Shown here piece by piece: positions 1-8,415 of a stretch of DNA of 64,000 bases (positions are counted from its first letter, which is position 1; every line of letters begins with the position of its first letter). The notes under the pieces were generated by a model. The model saw only the letters and a list, made by a program, of their open reading frames with translations, was not told where the DNA came from and ran no database searches. The position numbers and the translations under genes are program-made. Source of the DNA: Pirellula sp. (GTDB lineage: Bacteria > Planctomycetota > Planctomycetia > Pirellulales > Pirellulaceae); assembly GCA_021300015.1 (NCBI GenBank), contig JAJTFB010000004.1, positions 1 through 64,000 on the forward strand, written 5' to 3'.

Positions 1-1155
1 CAGGCCGGTGCGAGGTTGACGGATTTAAAGCCCGATGAGATTTTCGCGATGGATGTCGAGCAGAGAATCGACCTGCTCAAAGACAACATCCGCCATTACA
101 CACAAGACCTTCTGAACATCGATGTCATCGAGATCCGCTTGCTCGAGCAATCCACAGGAAACTTGATCCCATTGCTATCGGTTGGGATCGACCAAGCTGC
201 AGCGGATCGCAGGCTCATGGCAAGTGCTTCGAACAATGGGGTTACCGGATGGGTGGCTGCCAATGCGGTCAGCTATTTATGCAAAGACACCTCTAGCGAT
301 CCGATGTACTTGGAGGCCTTCAAGGGGGCACGAAGTTCGTTGACCGTCCCGATCCTCTTGCACGAGGCCGTCATCGGTACGATCAATGTCGAGAGTCCTA
401 AGCTTGCGGCGTTCTCTGAGAGCGACCAGCAGTTTCTTGAGATTTTCGCACGGGACGTGGCCGTATCGCTCAATACCCTCGAGTTGCTCGTTGCGCAGCG
501 CACCAATGCGGCCCAGCAAAGCTGCGATGCGATCCATGCCGCCGTCTCGCTTCCCCTCGACGACCTTTTGCTCGACGCGGTCTTTCTGATGGAGAAGTAC
601 ATCGGGCACGACCCCGAGAGCGTCGCAAAGCTACGGAGTGTTTTGAGCAAAGCCCGCAGCATCAAGAAGTCGATTCAAAGCATCGGCCAGTCGCTCGTCC
701 CGCTGGATCCAGCCTCCAATTGGGAACTCAACCAACACTACGCGAAACTCGTCAGTCGCAGGATCCTGGTCGTCGACTCCGACGAGAGTGTGCGCAATGA
801 TGCCCATGCGTTGCTCGAACGCTATGGTTGCATCGTCGAGACGGCCCAAAGCGGCGATCAAGCCGTTGCGATGGTCCGCAGTTCCGACGAAAAGTACGAT
901 GTGATCATCACAGATATCAAACTGCCCGACTATTCGGGGTACCAATTGATGTTGAGGCTTCAGAAGATCCTCGATCATGTCCCAATCGCATTGATGACGG
1001 GCTTTGGATACGATCCAGGCCACTCGATTGTCAAGGCTCGGCAAGCTGGACTGCATCGCAAAGCTATCCTCTACAAACCTTTTCATCTCGACCAACTCCT
1101 CGGTGTCACCGAACTGCTCATCGAGGAGAATCCAGCATCGGGACCCCAACGATAG
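1..1155 (+). CDS. GAF domain / response-regulator receiver protein (5' partial)
   Basis: The reading frame is open to the left edge without a stop, so the TTG at 16 need not be the true start and the gene is probably cut by the window. The first ~150 residues look like a GAF sensor domain (mixed alpha/beta, with the segment VTGWVAANAVSYLCKD and a SLTVPILLHEAVIGTINVES strand pair typical of GAF). A linker follows, and the last ~120 residues form a CheY-like receiver domain beginning RRILVVDSDESV, with the phosphoacceptor Asp in DVIITDIKLPD and the conserved Lys in LYKPF. There is no kinase or DNA-binding output domain in what is visible, so it would act as a signal-integrating receiver in the cytoplasm; an N-terminal domain could lie outside the window. 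Partner kinase unknown. Confidence 0.8.
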   Translation, partial: QAGARLTDLKPDEIFAMDVEQRIDLLKDNIRHYTQDLLNIDVIEIRLLEQSTGNLIPLLSVGIDQAAADRRLMASASNNGVTGWVAANAVSYLCKDTSSDPMYLEAFKGARSSLTVPILLHEAVIGTINVESPKLAAFSESDQQFLEIFARDVAVSLNTLELLVAQRTNAAQQSCDAIHAAVSLPLDDLLLDAVFLMEKYIGHDPESVAKLRSVLSKARSIKKSIQSIGQSLVPLDPASNWELNQHYAKLVSRRILVVDSDESVRNDAHALLERYGCIVETAQSGDQAVAMVRSSDEKYDVIITDIKLPDYSGYQLMLRLQKILDHVPIALMTGFGYDPGHSIVKARQAGLHRKAILYKPFHLDQLLGVTELLIEENPASGPQR

Positions 1156-1180
1156 CCATCATCCAAAAGCGGTAGCCAAC

Positions 1181-2365
1181 TTGAACTGGTCGATTCTTTT
1201 CCGTTGGATAGTGCTGGTCTTGTTCGTCATCGGGCATATTGGATTCTGGGTATCGCTATTCAATCGCATCAATGCCACAGGACTTCATCGCGCAACGATT
1301 AAGGCGATTGAAAAAGGGATCGTCCTGGTTTGCTTGATTCTGCCTTTGCTGTTGATGGCCTTCGAAGGCACGAACGATCCGATGCGATTCGGCGATCTCT
1401 CGAAACAATCACCATGGAGCTACACCTACAGCCTGTTTGCCATCGGATTTGGGCTCATCGCCGGCCCGTTGTGGCTTTTGCATCGCCCTCAGTTCCACAC
1501 CGCGAGCGATCGCTACAGAACGGTCCAGACCGATATCGACAAGCATCTGCACCGGAGCAACCCGCAATGGCTCGTGGGTTCTCATGCTCGAAAAAGTTTG
1601 AAGTTGCCTGGCAATCAATTGATGCACTTGGAAACGAACACCAAGTCGTTGCTTATAGATCGAATCCCAGATCGTTTGGTTGGGTTGAGAATAGGGCACC
1701 TTTCCGATATCCATTTGACCGGAGAGATTCCACCAGAGTACTTTCGCCATGCCCTTGAGTGGTTGGTCTCTCAGGAGATCCATCTGCTGTGTCTCTCGGG
1801 GGATATCATCGATAAACCCGAAGCCTTACCGAGTCTGCCGATGATCTTCGGGGACTTGGGAGATTCGATGCCCAAGCTTTTTGTTTTGGGGAATCACGAT
1901 CGAGCCTGTGGCCTTGATAGCACGGTTCGAAGGGTGATGACCCAACTCGGTTGGCTCGATTGCGGGCAATGCGACTACCGTCTGGAAACGCCTCTTGGCC
2001 AGATCGTGGTCCTGGGCAACGAACGGCCTTGGTTCCACCGTGAGACGACCCCAGGATTCTTGACTGCCGAGGCCCAAGCCGACGAGTTTCGGCTTGGAAT
2101 CTCCCATTCCCCCGACCAATTCGCTTGGGGAAAAAAACAGGATCTCTCGCTATTGCTCTGTGGCCATACCCATGGGGGGCAGATCCGATTCCCGTGGATC
2201 GGTCCCATCATCGCGCCGAGCAAGTACGGGAGTCGGTTCGCATCGGGTATCTTCTATCAGTCCCCTACCCTTATGCATGTCAGCCGTGGGGTCTCGGGGG
2301 TTCACCCGATTCGACTCGGCTGTTTGCCGGAAGTCTCGGTTCTTGAATTGCGAAAATACAATTAG
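1181..2365 (+). CDS. Membrane-anchored calcineurin-like metallophosphoesterase (YkuE/YaeI type)
   Basis: Predicted 394-residue protein. The N-terminal ~100 residues hold three hydrophobic segments, so the enzyme is membrane-tethered. The catalytic half has the full dinuclear metallophosphoesterase signature: DIH at residues 176-178, GDIID at 207-211, GNHD at 237-240, a His in ISHSPD near 309 and GHTHGGQ at 328-334. This arrangement, particularly the ending GHTHGGQIRFP, is that of the YkuE/YaeI branch, some of which cleave UDP-diacylglucosamine; the substrate here is not shown by sequence. The frame stays open back into the preceding gene, but the TTG at 1181, 26 bases after that gene's stop, is the first start that gives a natural membrane N-terminus. 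A GTG at 1211 is an alternative. The gene follows the GAF/receiver gene closely and may share its transcript. Confidence 0.85.
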   Translation: MNWSILFRWIVLVLFVIGHIGFWVSLFNRINATGLHRATIKAIEKGIVLVCLILPLLLMAFEGTNDPMRFGDLSKQSPWSYTYSLFAIGFGLIAGPLWLLHRPQFHTASDRYRTVQTDIDKHLHRSNPQWLVGSHARKSLKLPGNQLMHLETNTKSLLIDRIPDRLVGLRIGHLSDIHLTGEIPPEYFRHALEWLVSQEIHLLCLSGDIIDKPEALPSLPMIFGDLGDSMPKLFVLGNHDRACGLDSTVRRVMTQLGWLDCGQCDYRLETPLGQIVVLGNERPWFHRETTPGFLTAEAQADEFRLGISHSPDQFAWGKKQDLSLLLCGHTHGGQIRFPWIGPIIAPSKYGSRFASGIFYQSPTLMHVSRGVSGVHPIRLGCLPEVSVLELRKYN

Positions 2366-2428
2366 GTACTTTTCGAAGAAGGCTTGTAGCGTTAGACTCC
2401 GTTGAACCTGAAAATCTGGATAGGTTGT

Positions 2429-3202
2429 ATGAAAGAGTCGGATTCGCCGGAAGAAGCCCTCAGCATTGAACAGAAATCCGAGTTGTGCCAACAGCGGATC
2501 GGTTATCGATTTAACGATCCTAAACTCGTGATATCGGCTTTGACCCATGCGAGCGTCGCATCGAGTCGGTCGGATTCGAATGAGCGGATGGAGTTTCTCG
2601 GAGACGCTATTTTAGGGATGGTCGTGTGCGAGCAGGTGTTTCGATCTTATCCCGAATACCTTGAAGGGGATCTGACCAAGATCAAGTCGGTGGTCGTCTC
2701 GAGGCGTGTTTGCGCGAAGGTCTCCAAATCGCTCGGACTTGAGGAATGCTTGATCGTGGGCCGTGGGATGCTCAAAAGCGGGATGCCTCGGTCCCTCTTG
2801 AGCGATGTTTTCGAGGCGATTGTTGCGGCCGTGTTTCTCGACGCAGGGCTCGAAGAGGCCAGGAAGTTTATCCTTCGGTTTCTCGATGCCGAACTTCGTC
2901 TAGCGGCCGAAGGCCATAGCATCGGGAATTACAAATCCGTTTTGCAGCAACTGGTCCAAGGAAGTTGCAAGGGCTCGCCGGTCTACCGTTTGGTGGGAGA
3001 AAGCGGCCCGGATCACAGCAAGTATTTCGAGGTTGCCGCAGAGATCACCGGCAAGCGCTACGCCTCGGCTTGGGGGCGAAGCAAGAAGGATGCCGAACAG
3101 AGGGCCGCTGCGAACGCTTTGGCCGAGCTTCGAGGCGAGGAGCCTCCATTCCCCAACAGCTACATCCAAAAGCTGATGAATAAGGCTGAGGATCACGATT
3201 GA
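2429..3202 (+). CDS. rnc: Ribonuclease III
   Basis: 257-residue double-strand-specific endoribonuclease that processes rRNA precursors and structured mRNAs. The RNase III signature NERMEFLGDAILG lies at residues 51-63, and the second acidic cluster SDVFEAIVAAVFLDAG is near 125-140; together they supply the metal-binding Glu/Asp residues. A C-terminal double-stranded-RNA-binding domain follows (about 170-245), with the typical closing segment RYASAWGRSKKDAEQRAAA. The length is standard. The ATG at 2429 was chosen over the upstream in-frame TTG at 2402 because the family begins about there. The gene converges on a minus-strand gene only 12 bases downstream, and no clear terminator separates them. 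Confidence 0.95.
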   Translation: MKESDSPEEALSIEQKSELCQQRIGYRFNDPKLVISALTHASVASSRSDSNERMEFLGDAILGMVVCEQVFRSYPEYLEGDLTKIKSVVVSRRVCAKVSKSLGLEECLIVGRGMLKSGMPRSLLSDVFEAIVAAVFLDAGLEEARKFILRFLDAELRLAAEGHSIGNYKSVLQQLVQGSCKGSPVYRLVGESGPDHSKYFEVAAEITGKRYASAWGRSKKDAEQRAAANALAELRGEEPPFPNSYIQKLMNKAEDHD

Positions 3203-3214
3203 TTTTTCGGGAAG

Positions 3215-4036
3215 TTATCTCCGAAGAAGCGTATTCGTAGGCCCAGAATTGGCTTGATGGAAATACTCGACCTCCGAGACGGTCTTGAGCGTCGAGGCCA
3301 GGACTTCCCAATCACCGACCCGATCGGAATCTTGACCCGTGAGTTGGTCTTGGACAATCAGTCGAGCGATGACCGGTTTGGAGCTAATCGTACGGTTCGG
3401 GTCGGAGCGCAGGTCCGTCAACCGAATCTCGATGGGCAATTCACCTTGAGCCCTCAGGTAGGCGTTGAGTTGCATTCTGAGCAAAGGGGGTTTGTAGGGT
3501 GGATTGACCGCATGCATCTTGACCGACCAATCGGCAAAGTCGGCATACTGGGTCGCCATAGCCTGGGTTTTTGGAGGAATGGTTTTGAATCGGTAGGCCG
3601 ATCGCTCGCAGCCGAGTTCGAAAAATCCGCTATCGGTCCAACGAGGGGGAGTCGAACTGGTCCATATTCCGTTTTCTTGGGCTGTCATCTGAGCTTGCAG
3701 ACGGCTTAAGCGTTCGGAAAGCTCGCTCATGGCCAATCGGTATTTTCGCTGTGCAGGAAGATCGGCAAGAGTGATCGAGCGATCCAGATAATCGACCAGG
3801 AGCAATCGGCGATGGGTATCGTCCCATTCGATCGTTTTGGTGGCAAGGAACATCGTCTGAGTCGACTGGATCGGTGGCTTGGATTCGTCGGAATAGATAT
3901 CCGTATCGATTCGAAACTCGATCTGTTGCGACTCTTGGTTCTGTCCAAAAGCAACCGAGGTCGTCTGATCCCCGAAGGGCAGTCGAATTCCGAGAATCAA
4001 CATCACTGCAAGAATCGATCGAATGTAAAGAGCCAT
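3215..4036 (-). CDS. Hypothetical exported protein
   Basis: 273 residues from the ATG at 4036; the frame runs further upstream but would then overlap the neighbouring gene. The first ~38 residues form a signal peptide (MALYIRSILAVMLILGI, then a small-residue stretch ending near VAFGQ), so the product is exported. The rest is soluble, mixed alpha/beta with a short helical part around SELSERLSRLQAQM, and shows no motif I can assign. It starts 8 bases after the stop of the lipoprotein-like gene at 4045-4761, on the same strand, so the two probably form a small operon and may act together at the cell envelope. Function unknown. Confidence 0.6.
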   Translation of the reverse strand: MALYIRSILAVMLILGIRLPFGDQTTSVAFGQNQESQQIEFRIDTDIYSDESKPPIQSTQTMFLATKTIEWDDTHRRLLLVDYLDRSITLADLPAQRKYRLAMSELSERLSRLQAQMTAQENGIWTSSTPPRWTDSGFFELGCERSAYRFKTIPPKTQAMATQYADFADWSVKMHAVNPPYKPPLLRMQLNAYLRAQGELPIEIRLTDLRSDPNRTISSKPVIARLIVQDQLTGQDSDRVGDWEVLASTLKTVSEVEYFHQANSGPTNTLLRR

Positions 4037-4044
4037 GGTATTTC

Positions 4045-4761
4045 TTAGAGAGCCGCCGCGGCAGCATCCTGAGCATAATCCTCGTTGGGATCCCATTTGT
4101 AAAATAGGCGTGAAGCACGTCGAGCGAGCAAGCTCAGGTAGTGGCCACGGAATTGGGCCTCGGTGCACTCGGTAATCGGCTTGCCCCCCGAGGGATGCAC
4201 CAGATCGTTGATCTCTTCTTGGTAAACACTCGATTTGCCAGCATCAGGCTCGTAGACCTTGACGGCGCATTGGCAGGAGCCTTGGTAAAGAGTTTTGTCC
4301 CTTTTGAGTTTCAGGTCTTTGATATCGACGAAGATGACGCAATCGGCCCCGGTTTGGGAGGCGATTTCGGCGAAGTTTTTCGATTCCAATGGCTGGTCAT
4401 TGAAGGCGCGATCGACCTCTTCTTGATCGATAAACACCACCTTCTTCTTCAGTTCGGACTTGATCAGCGCTTTAAAACCGTTCGACATCACCAAAGCAGA
4501 GGCATCCTTGGTCGATATTCCATCGACGGTGGTGACAAGGGCGACACGTTTCTTGACGATATCGTATTCGGGTTTGACGTTTGGATCATGGGTCAAGACC
4601 ACAAGGGTTCGGAGCAAATTGGTGCAACCACTCGTCGAGACCAGGGCCCCGCACAAAGACAGGATCGCAACCGAGGTAAGTGCCCAACGCCTAGGCTTTT
4701 GGAATGCGGTCTTTTGAATCGCGGTTTTAGGGTTTTTCCCTTGCAAGAAATTCGAATCCAT
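4045..4761 (-). CDS. Hypothetical lipoprotein-like exported protein
   Basis: 238 residues. A basic N-terminus (KPRRW) leads into a hydrophobic segment ending STSGC with Cys46, which resembles a lipobox but has Thr rather than Leu at -3, so lipidation is likely but not certain. The mature part reads like the periplasmic lipoproteins of planctomycetes that have a penicillin-binding-protein-activator (LpoB)-like alpha/beta fold: VALVTTVDGISTKD, then VVFIDQEEVDRAF and ADCVIFVDIKDLKL. That fold comparison is by eye only. It is first in a two-gene unit with the exported protein downstream. The function is probably structural or regulatory at the envelope, but not established. Confidence 0.6.
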   Translation of the reverse strand: MDSNFLQGKNPKTAIQKTAFQKPRRWALTSVAILSLCGALVSTSGCTNLLRTLVVLTHDPNVKPEYDIVKKRVALVTTVDGISTKDASALVMSNGFKALIKSELKKKVVFIDQEEVDRAFNDQPLESKNFAEIASQTGADCVIFVDIKDLKLKRDKTLYQGSCQCAVKVYEPDAGKSSVYQEEINDLVHPSGGKPITECTEAQFRGHYLSLLARRASRLFYKWDPNEDYAQDAAAAAL

Positions 4762-4904
4762 CGTTGATACACTCCCGAAAATCCGTTTTCGAACCGTAGG
4801 TGTCCGCGTCCAGAGGAACTGCCCGTCGAGTTGTTTTTAGCAAATAGTGCCTGGGTGATGCCATACGGTTTTTTGTAGGGTTTTTCGCATTTCTGGCGCA
4901 AGGG

Positions 4905-4987
4905 AACCACGGAACACACGGAACACACGGAAGCATGACATAACGGAGGGAGGATTTGTTTCCGTGTGTTCGGTGTGTTCTGTGGTT
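4905..4987. repeat. Long imperfect inverted repeat
   Basis: Left arm 4905-4932 and right arm 4960-4987 are 28 bases each and match at 26 of 28 positions as reverse complements, with a 27-base loop. Each arm is built of a purine-rich ACACACGGA-type tandem motif. There is no following T-run, so a simple Rho-independent terminator is unlikely. It looks like a dispersed intergenic element; such purine-rich repeats occur in many planctomycete genomes. Confidence 0.75.
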
Positions 4988-5110
4988 ACGAAAATCGGGA
5001 TAGAGGAATGGGCTCTCGTCGATGATCTTCCAATCGACCGCACCGTGCATTAATTGACTTGCGCATTGGATCCGTTGGTGGATCGTCGTCGTAGCGATCC
5101 GCTACGAATC

Positions 5111-5179
5111 GTAGCCATCCGCTGCCAAGCGGTGGTTTGGAGTGAATAAAGCCTCCACCGTCTGGCGACAGGTGGCTAC
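5111..5179. repeat. Imperfect inverted repeat
   Basis: Arms 5111-5135 and 5155-5179 (25 bases) match at 19 of 25 positions as reverse complements around a 19-base loop, with perfect GTAGCCA and CGGTGG ends. It lies 120 bases after the first inverted repeat in the same intergenic gap and is probably a second dispersed element. Confidence 0.55.
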
Positions 5180-5221
5180 GGCCGGGGAACGCGAATCGTG
5201 TTATCCTGTCCTTGCGAACAA

Positions 5222-7084
5222 TCACACGTCGGAGAGATTTTTCGGCGGCCAAGCGGCACGCATCGCATTAAGGACGGCCAGCACGTCGATACCCTCCTGC
5301 ACAATCGCTCCCGATACGGGTGTTAGATATCCAAACGCGGATAAGAACATCGCCACGACGCTCAGGGCCATTCCACCCAAGGCGCTTTGCATGGCAATCG
5401 ACTTCATCCGCCGTCCGATGTGCATAAACTCGTCGACCTTGGTGAGTTTGTTATCGAGGACCACCACATCGGCCGCTTGGGCCGTCACATCGCTGTTGTT
5501 GCCGATGGCTACGCCAACGCTTGCGGCCATCATCGCTGGTGCATCGTTGATCCCGTCTCCGACATAAAGCGTTTTGGCCAACGCCGTCTCGGCACGGACA
5601 ATCTGGAGCTTCTGCTCGGGACTCTGCTGAGCAAGCACCTGCGTTACCCCGACTTGGTCGGCCAAGTATTTTACCTCGGATTCCCGATCCCCCGAGACGA
5701 TCATCGTCTTGCTGATCCGATGACTCCCCCCCAAGTGGTCGATGAAGGCTTTGGAATCCGAACGAGGCGCATCGCGCATTTGGTAGATGGCCGCATAGTT
5801 TTGGTCGATGGCAATGACACACTCGAGCCCTTCGGCTGACTCGGGCATATGCTCGAGTCCTGCGATCCTTTGCTCGCGGATTTTTTTTCGGCTCGTCACG
5901 AGGATCTCATGCCCCTGGACGCTCCCGCTGAGTCCCTTGCCGGGGACTTCGCTGACCGAACTTGCCGGCTGCGTCGCTAGGCCTTGGGCGTTGGCCGCCG
6001 AGACGATCGCGTGTGCTAAAGGATGTTTCGAATAGTGTTCGAGGCTAGCGACCAATGCCAAGACGCGATCGGGCTCAAACATCGGCGCAACGATTTGATT
6101 TACCAGGGTCGGTTCGCCGTAGGTCAGGGTGCCGGTTTTGTCGAAGATCGCCGTGCGGACCGAGGAGACCTGCTCTAGGGCAACTGGGCTTTTGACGATG
6201 ATCGCCCGCGAGGCGCACAGGGAGATCGAGCCGAGGATGGCGATGGGAATTGCAAGCAGTAGCGGGCAAGGAGTCGCGACGACCAGGACCGAGAGGAAAC
6301 GCGTCGATTCGCCAGAGAAGTACCAAGCTGCCATGGCCACGAGCAAAGCCACAGGGGTAAACCAAGCTCCAATTTGGTCTCCGAGTCGACGCATCGTAGG
6401 GCGTGTCTGCTCGGACTCTTGCATGACGACCATGATCCTCGCATAGCGAGAGTCGGCTGCCTTGTGCGTCGTTTCGATGACCAGCACGCCATCGCCATTG
6501 ACCGCTCCGGAGATCACCGCCGATCCGGTCGTTTTGGTGATCAAAAAAGGCTCGCCCGTCAGGTAGGACTCGTCCATGACGCTGTGGCCTTCGATCACCC
6601 GTCCGTCGACCGGTGCGACCTCGTGTGGGTAGATCACCACAACATCGCCGACGGCGAGTTGATCGAGTTCCACGGTTTGTATCTGGGTCGCATTTCTGCG
6701 ATGGGCCAGCGTCGGAAGACGCTTGGCAAGCGCCGATAAGACGCTCGTCGCGTTGGACATCGCGTAGGTCTCGAGGGCCTCTCCGCCAGAGAGCATCAGG
6801 ACGATGATCGCGCCGGCCAGGTATTCCCCGAGAAGTATCGAAACGATGATCGAAATACCACCGAGCAAATCGGCACCGAATTGAAACTTCAGCACCTTCG
6901 ACAAAAGACCAGCAACAAGCGGCAAACCTCCTGCTCCAAGGGCGATCCAAAGGGGCCAGGGGTGGGAGGTCACACCGCTGGCTCTGAGGACTAGGTGCAA
7001 GACGATGCAGACGAAGGCAAGGATGGCAATGAGCGTGGTTTGCCACCTCAACCAATTCAAGGACGGGTTGGTCGATTGGGACAT
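5222..7084 (-). CDS. P1B-type heavy-metal-translocating ATPase with TPC motif
   Basis: 620 residues. It carries every P-type ATPase landmark: TGE at 176-178 (actuator), the phosphorylated Asp in DKTGT at 315-319, the P1B-specific HP dipeptide in SKHPLAHAI, and GDGINDAP in the hinge. These place it among metal-transporting ATPases in the inner membrane. Two features are unusual. There is no N-terminal CxxC metal-binding domain, and the membrane metal site reads TPCP at 271-274 rather than the CPC of Cu/Zn/Cd pumps. TPC pumps are a minor P1B class reported to move metals such as Ni or Fe; the substrate cannot be fixed from sequence. It ends with a short hydrophobic tail. Likely role is export of a transition metal. 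No metal regulator is adjacent. Confidence 0.9.
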   Translation of the reverse strand: MSQSTNPSLNWLRWQTTLIAILAFVCIVLHLVLRASGVTSHPWPLWIALGAGGLPLVAGLLSKVLKFQFGADLLGGISIIVSILLGEYLAGAIIVLMLSGGEALETYAMSNATSVLSALAKRLPTLAHRRNATQIQTVELDQLAVGDVVVIYPHEVAPVDGRVIEGHSVMDESYLTGEPFLITKTTGSAVISGAVNGDGVLVIETTHKAADSRYARIMVVMQESEQTRPTMRRLGDQIGAWFTPVALLVAMAAWYFSGESTRFLSVLVVATPCPLLLAIPIAILGSISLCASRAIIVKSPVALEQVSSVRTAIFDKTGTLTYGEPTLVNQIVAPMFEPDRVLALVASLEHYSKHPLAHAIVSAANAQGLATQPASSVSEVPGKGLSGSVQGHEILVTSRKKIREQRIAGLEHMPESAEGLECVIAIDQNYAAIYQMRDAPRSDSKAFIDHLGGSHRISKTMIVSGDRESEVKYLADQVGVTQVLAQQSPEQKLQIVRAETALAKTLYVGDGINDAPAMMAASVGVAIGNNSDVTAQAADVVVLDNKLTKVDEFMHIGRRMKSIAMQSALGGMALSVVAMFLSAFGYLTPVSGAIVQEGIDVLAVLNAMRAAWPPKNLSDV

Positions 7085-7108
7085 AGGATTCCGTTTGCCG
7101 GCGGTTTG

Positions 7109-7825
7109 CTAAAGGTTATTTAGCAGGTATTTCATCTCGCGGACGGCTTTCTCGATCCCCACAAGGATCGAGCGAGAAATGATGCTGTGCCCGATATTCA
7201 ATTCGTGCATCCCAGGGATGGCCGCCACGGGGCGCACGTTTTGGTAGGTAAGACCGTGACCAGCATGGAGCTTGAGCCCCAACTCGAGGACCAGTTCCGA
7301 GGCGAGTTGGAGACGTTCGAGTTGCTCGATTTGCTCCTGCCCCCGAGTGTCCGCATACTGGCCGGTATGGAGCTCGACGGCTTGGACCCCGAGTTCCTTT
7401 GCCAAACGGACTTGTTCCTGATCCGGATCGATAAAGAGGCTCACCCGGATTCCTTGGTCGCTCAACGCAGCGATCGCGTTTCGCAATTCCTTGCCGGCCG
7501 ATCGCAGGTCCAAGCCCCCTTCGGTCGTGATTTCCTGCCTTTTCTCCGGAACCAAGGTGGCTTGATCGGGGCGCACACCGCAGGCGATCTGCACGATTTC
7601 CGGAGAGCAGCAGAGCTCGAAGTTGAATTTCGATCGGATGGTTTCGGCCAATACGCGAATATCGCGGTCCTGGATGTGGCGACGATCCTCGCGAAGATGC
7701 ACGGTGATCGAATCTGCCCCGCCGAGTTCGGCCAAGACGGCTGCTGCGACCGGGTCGGGTTCGACCGTCCTACGCGCCTGACGGACGGTTGCTACGTGAT
7801 CGATGTTGACGCCGAGTTCCACCAT
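7109..7825 (-). CDS. pdxJ: Pyridoxine 5'-phosphate synthase
   Basis: 238 residues, the standard length. PdxJ condenses 1-deoxy-D-xylulose 5-phosphate with 3-amino-2-oxopropyl phosphate to make pyridoxine 5'-phosphate, the last step of the DXP-dependent vitamin B6 route. The N-terminus [15 protein letters not shown] is diagnostic, followed by [14 protein letters not shown] with the catalytic His, the central GGLDL stretch, and the C-terminal [12 protein letters not shown] and HELNIGHSI motifs of this TIM barrel. The metal ATPase gene begins 24 bases downstream on the same strand, so they may be cotranscribed although functionally unrelated. The start ATG at 7825 fits the family exactly. Confidence 0.97.
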   Translation of the reverse strand: MVELGVNIDHVATVRQARRTVEPDPVAAAVLAELGGADSITVHLREDRRHIQDRDIRVLAETIRSKFNFELCCSPEIVQIACGVRPDQATLVPEKRQEITTEGGLDLRSAGKELRNAIAALSDQGIRVSLFIDPDQEQVRLAKELGVQAVELHTGQYADTRGQEQIEQLERLQLASELVLELGLKLHAGHGLTYQNVRPVAAIPGMHELNIGHSIISRSILVGIEKAVREMKYLLNNL

Positions 7826-8415
7826 AGGGAGCAGACCGACTGTTGAGAGTCCTAGAGTTGAAATAGACCCCCATCGTAGCCCAGTTCGGCCAAATAAGAA
7901 AGGGAAACGACTCGCCCCGCAAGTGCAAGCAACGCGCTGTTGCGAAGGCTTGCGGAGCGAGTCTTCTCCGAGGATGTCTTAACCGCCGTGAAAGCTGGGC
8001 CTAACCTGATGGGAAGGTCTGTCGGTTCCTCCAGGGTTGCTGAAGTTCGACGCCACTTAGATCACGGGACTTCCTTGTTCCAAACATTCAGGCACCCTTG
8101 GGCCCCTGATGAAAGAACTACTGAGCACAAGCCGTGCCAAAACTCCAAAACACCAAAAGACTGTCAATTCGATTCGATTGGGTAGGCTGGGGGGCTTGGC
8201 GGTTGGGTTTCAAGCCTGCCGGGCCGGTAGTTTTTGTAAAAACTTCCAAATCCCAAGGTCGTTTTTTACAAAGCTTGCAAACCCGGGCTGTTCTTTGGAT
8301 ACCCGAGCCATTTCAGGGAAAAATCCCTACCCAAAAAAAAAGGGAGAATCATACTAACGATCCCGGAGCCGAACCGACATTTCGCACTTTAAATCCCTCG
8401 AATCATTTTTTCCTT
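7826..8415. other. Divergent intergenic region, 590 bp
   Basis: Lies between the divergent starts of pdxJ (minus) and ugd (plus), so it must hold promoters for both, but I cannot point to a convincing -35/-10 pair. The ugd frame is open from 8134 onwards, but that upstream segment has no UGDH character and is not counted as coding. It contains the stem-loop at 7909-7963; otherwise nothing recognisable. Confidence 0.5.
7909..7963. repeat. Stem-loop inverted repeat upstream of pdxJ
   Basis: Arms 7909-7923 and 7949-7963 match at 14 of 15 positions as reverse complements. The interior contains a further small GCAAC/GTTGC hairpin, so the whole segment could form a long cruciform. It sits about 85 bases upstream of the pdxJ start, in the divergent gap. 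It could be a REP-like element; no T-run follows. Confidence 0.6.

Larger units (their letters stand above)
4762..5221. other. Intergenic region, 460 bp, with two inverted repeats
   Basis: I see no gene here. The region separates the start of the lipoprotein gene (minus strand) from the 3' end of the metal ATPase gene (also minus strand). It contains the two inverted repeats listed separately at 4905-4987 and 5111-5179. The remainder has no recognisable RNA gene, riboswitch or promoter that I can defend. Confidence 0.6.

Noticed and set aside
8134-8415. 94-residue N-terminal extension of ugd
   Set aside because: UGDH starts at 8416; the extra residues do not fit the family and cover noncoding sequence.
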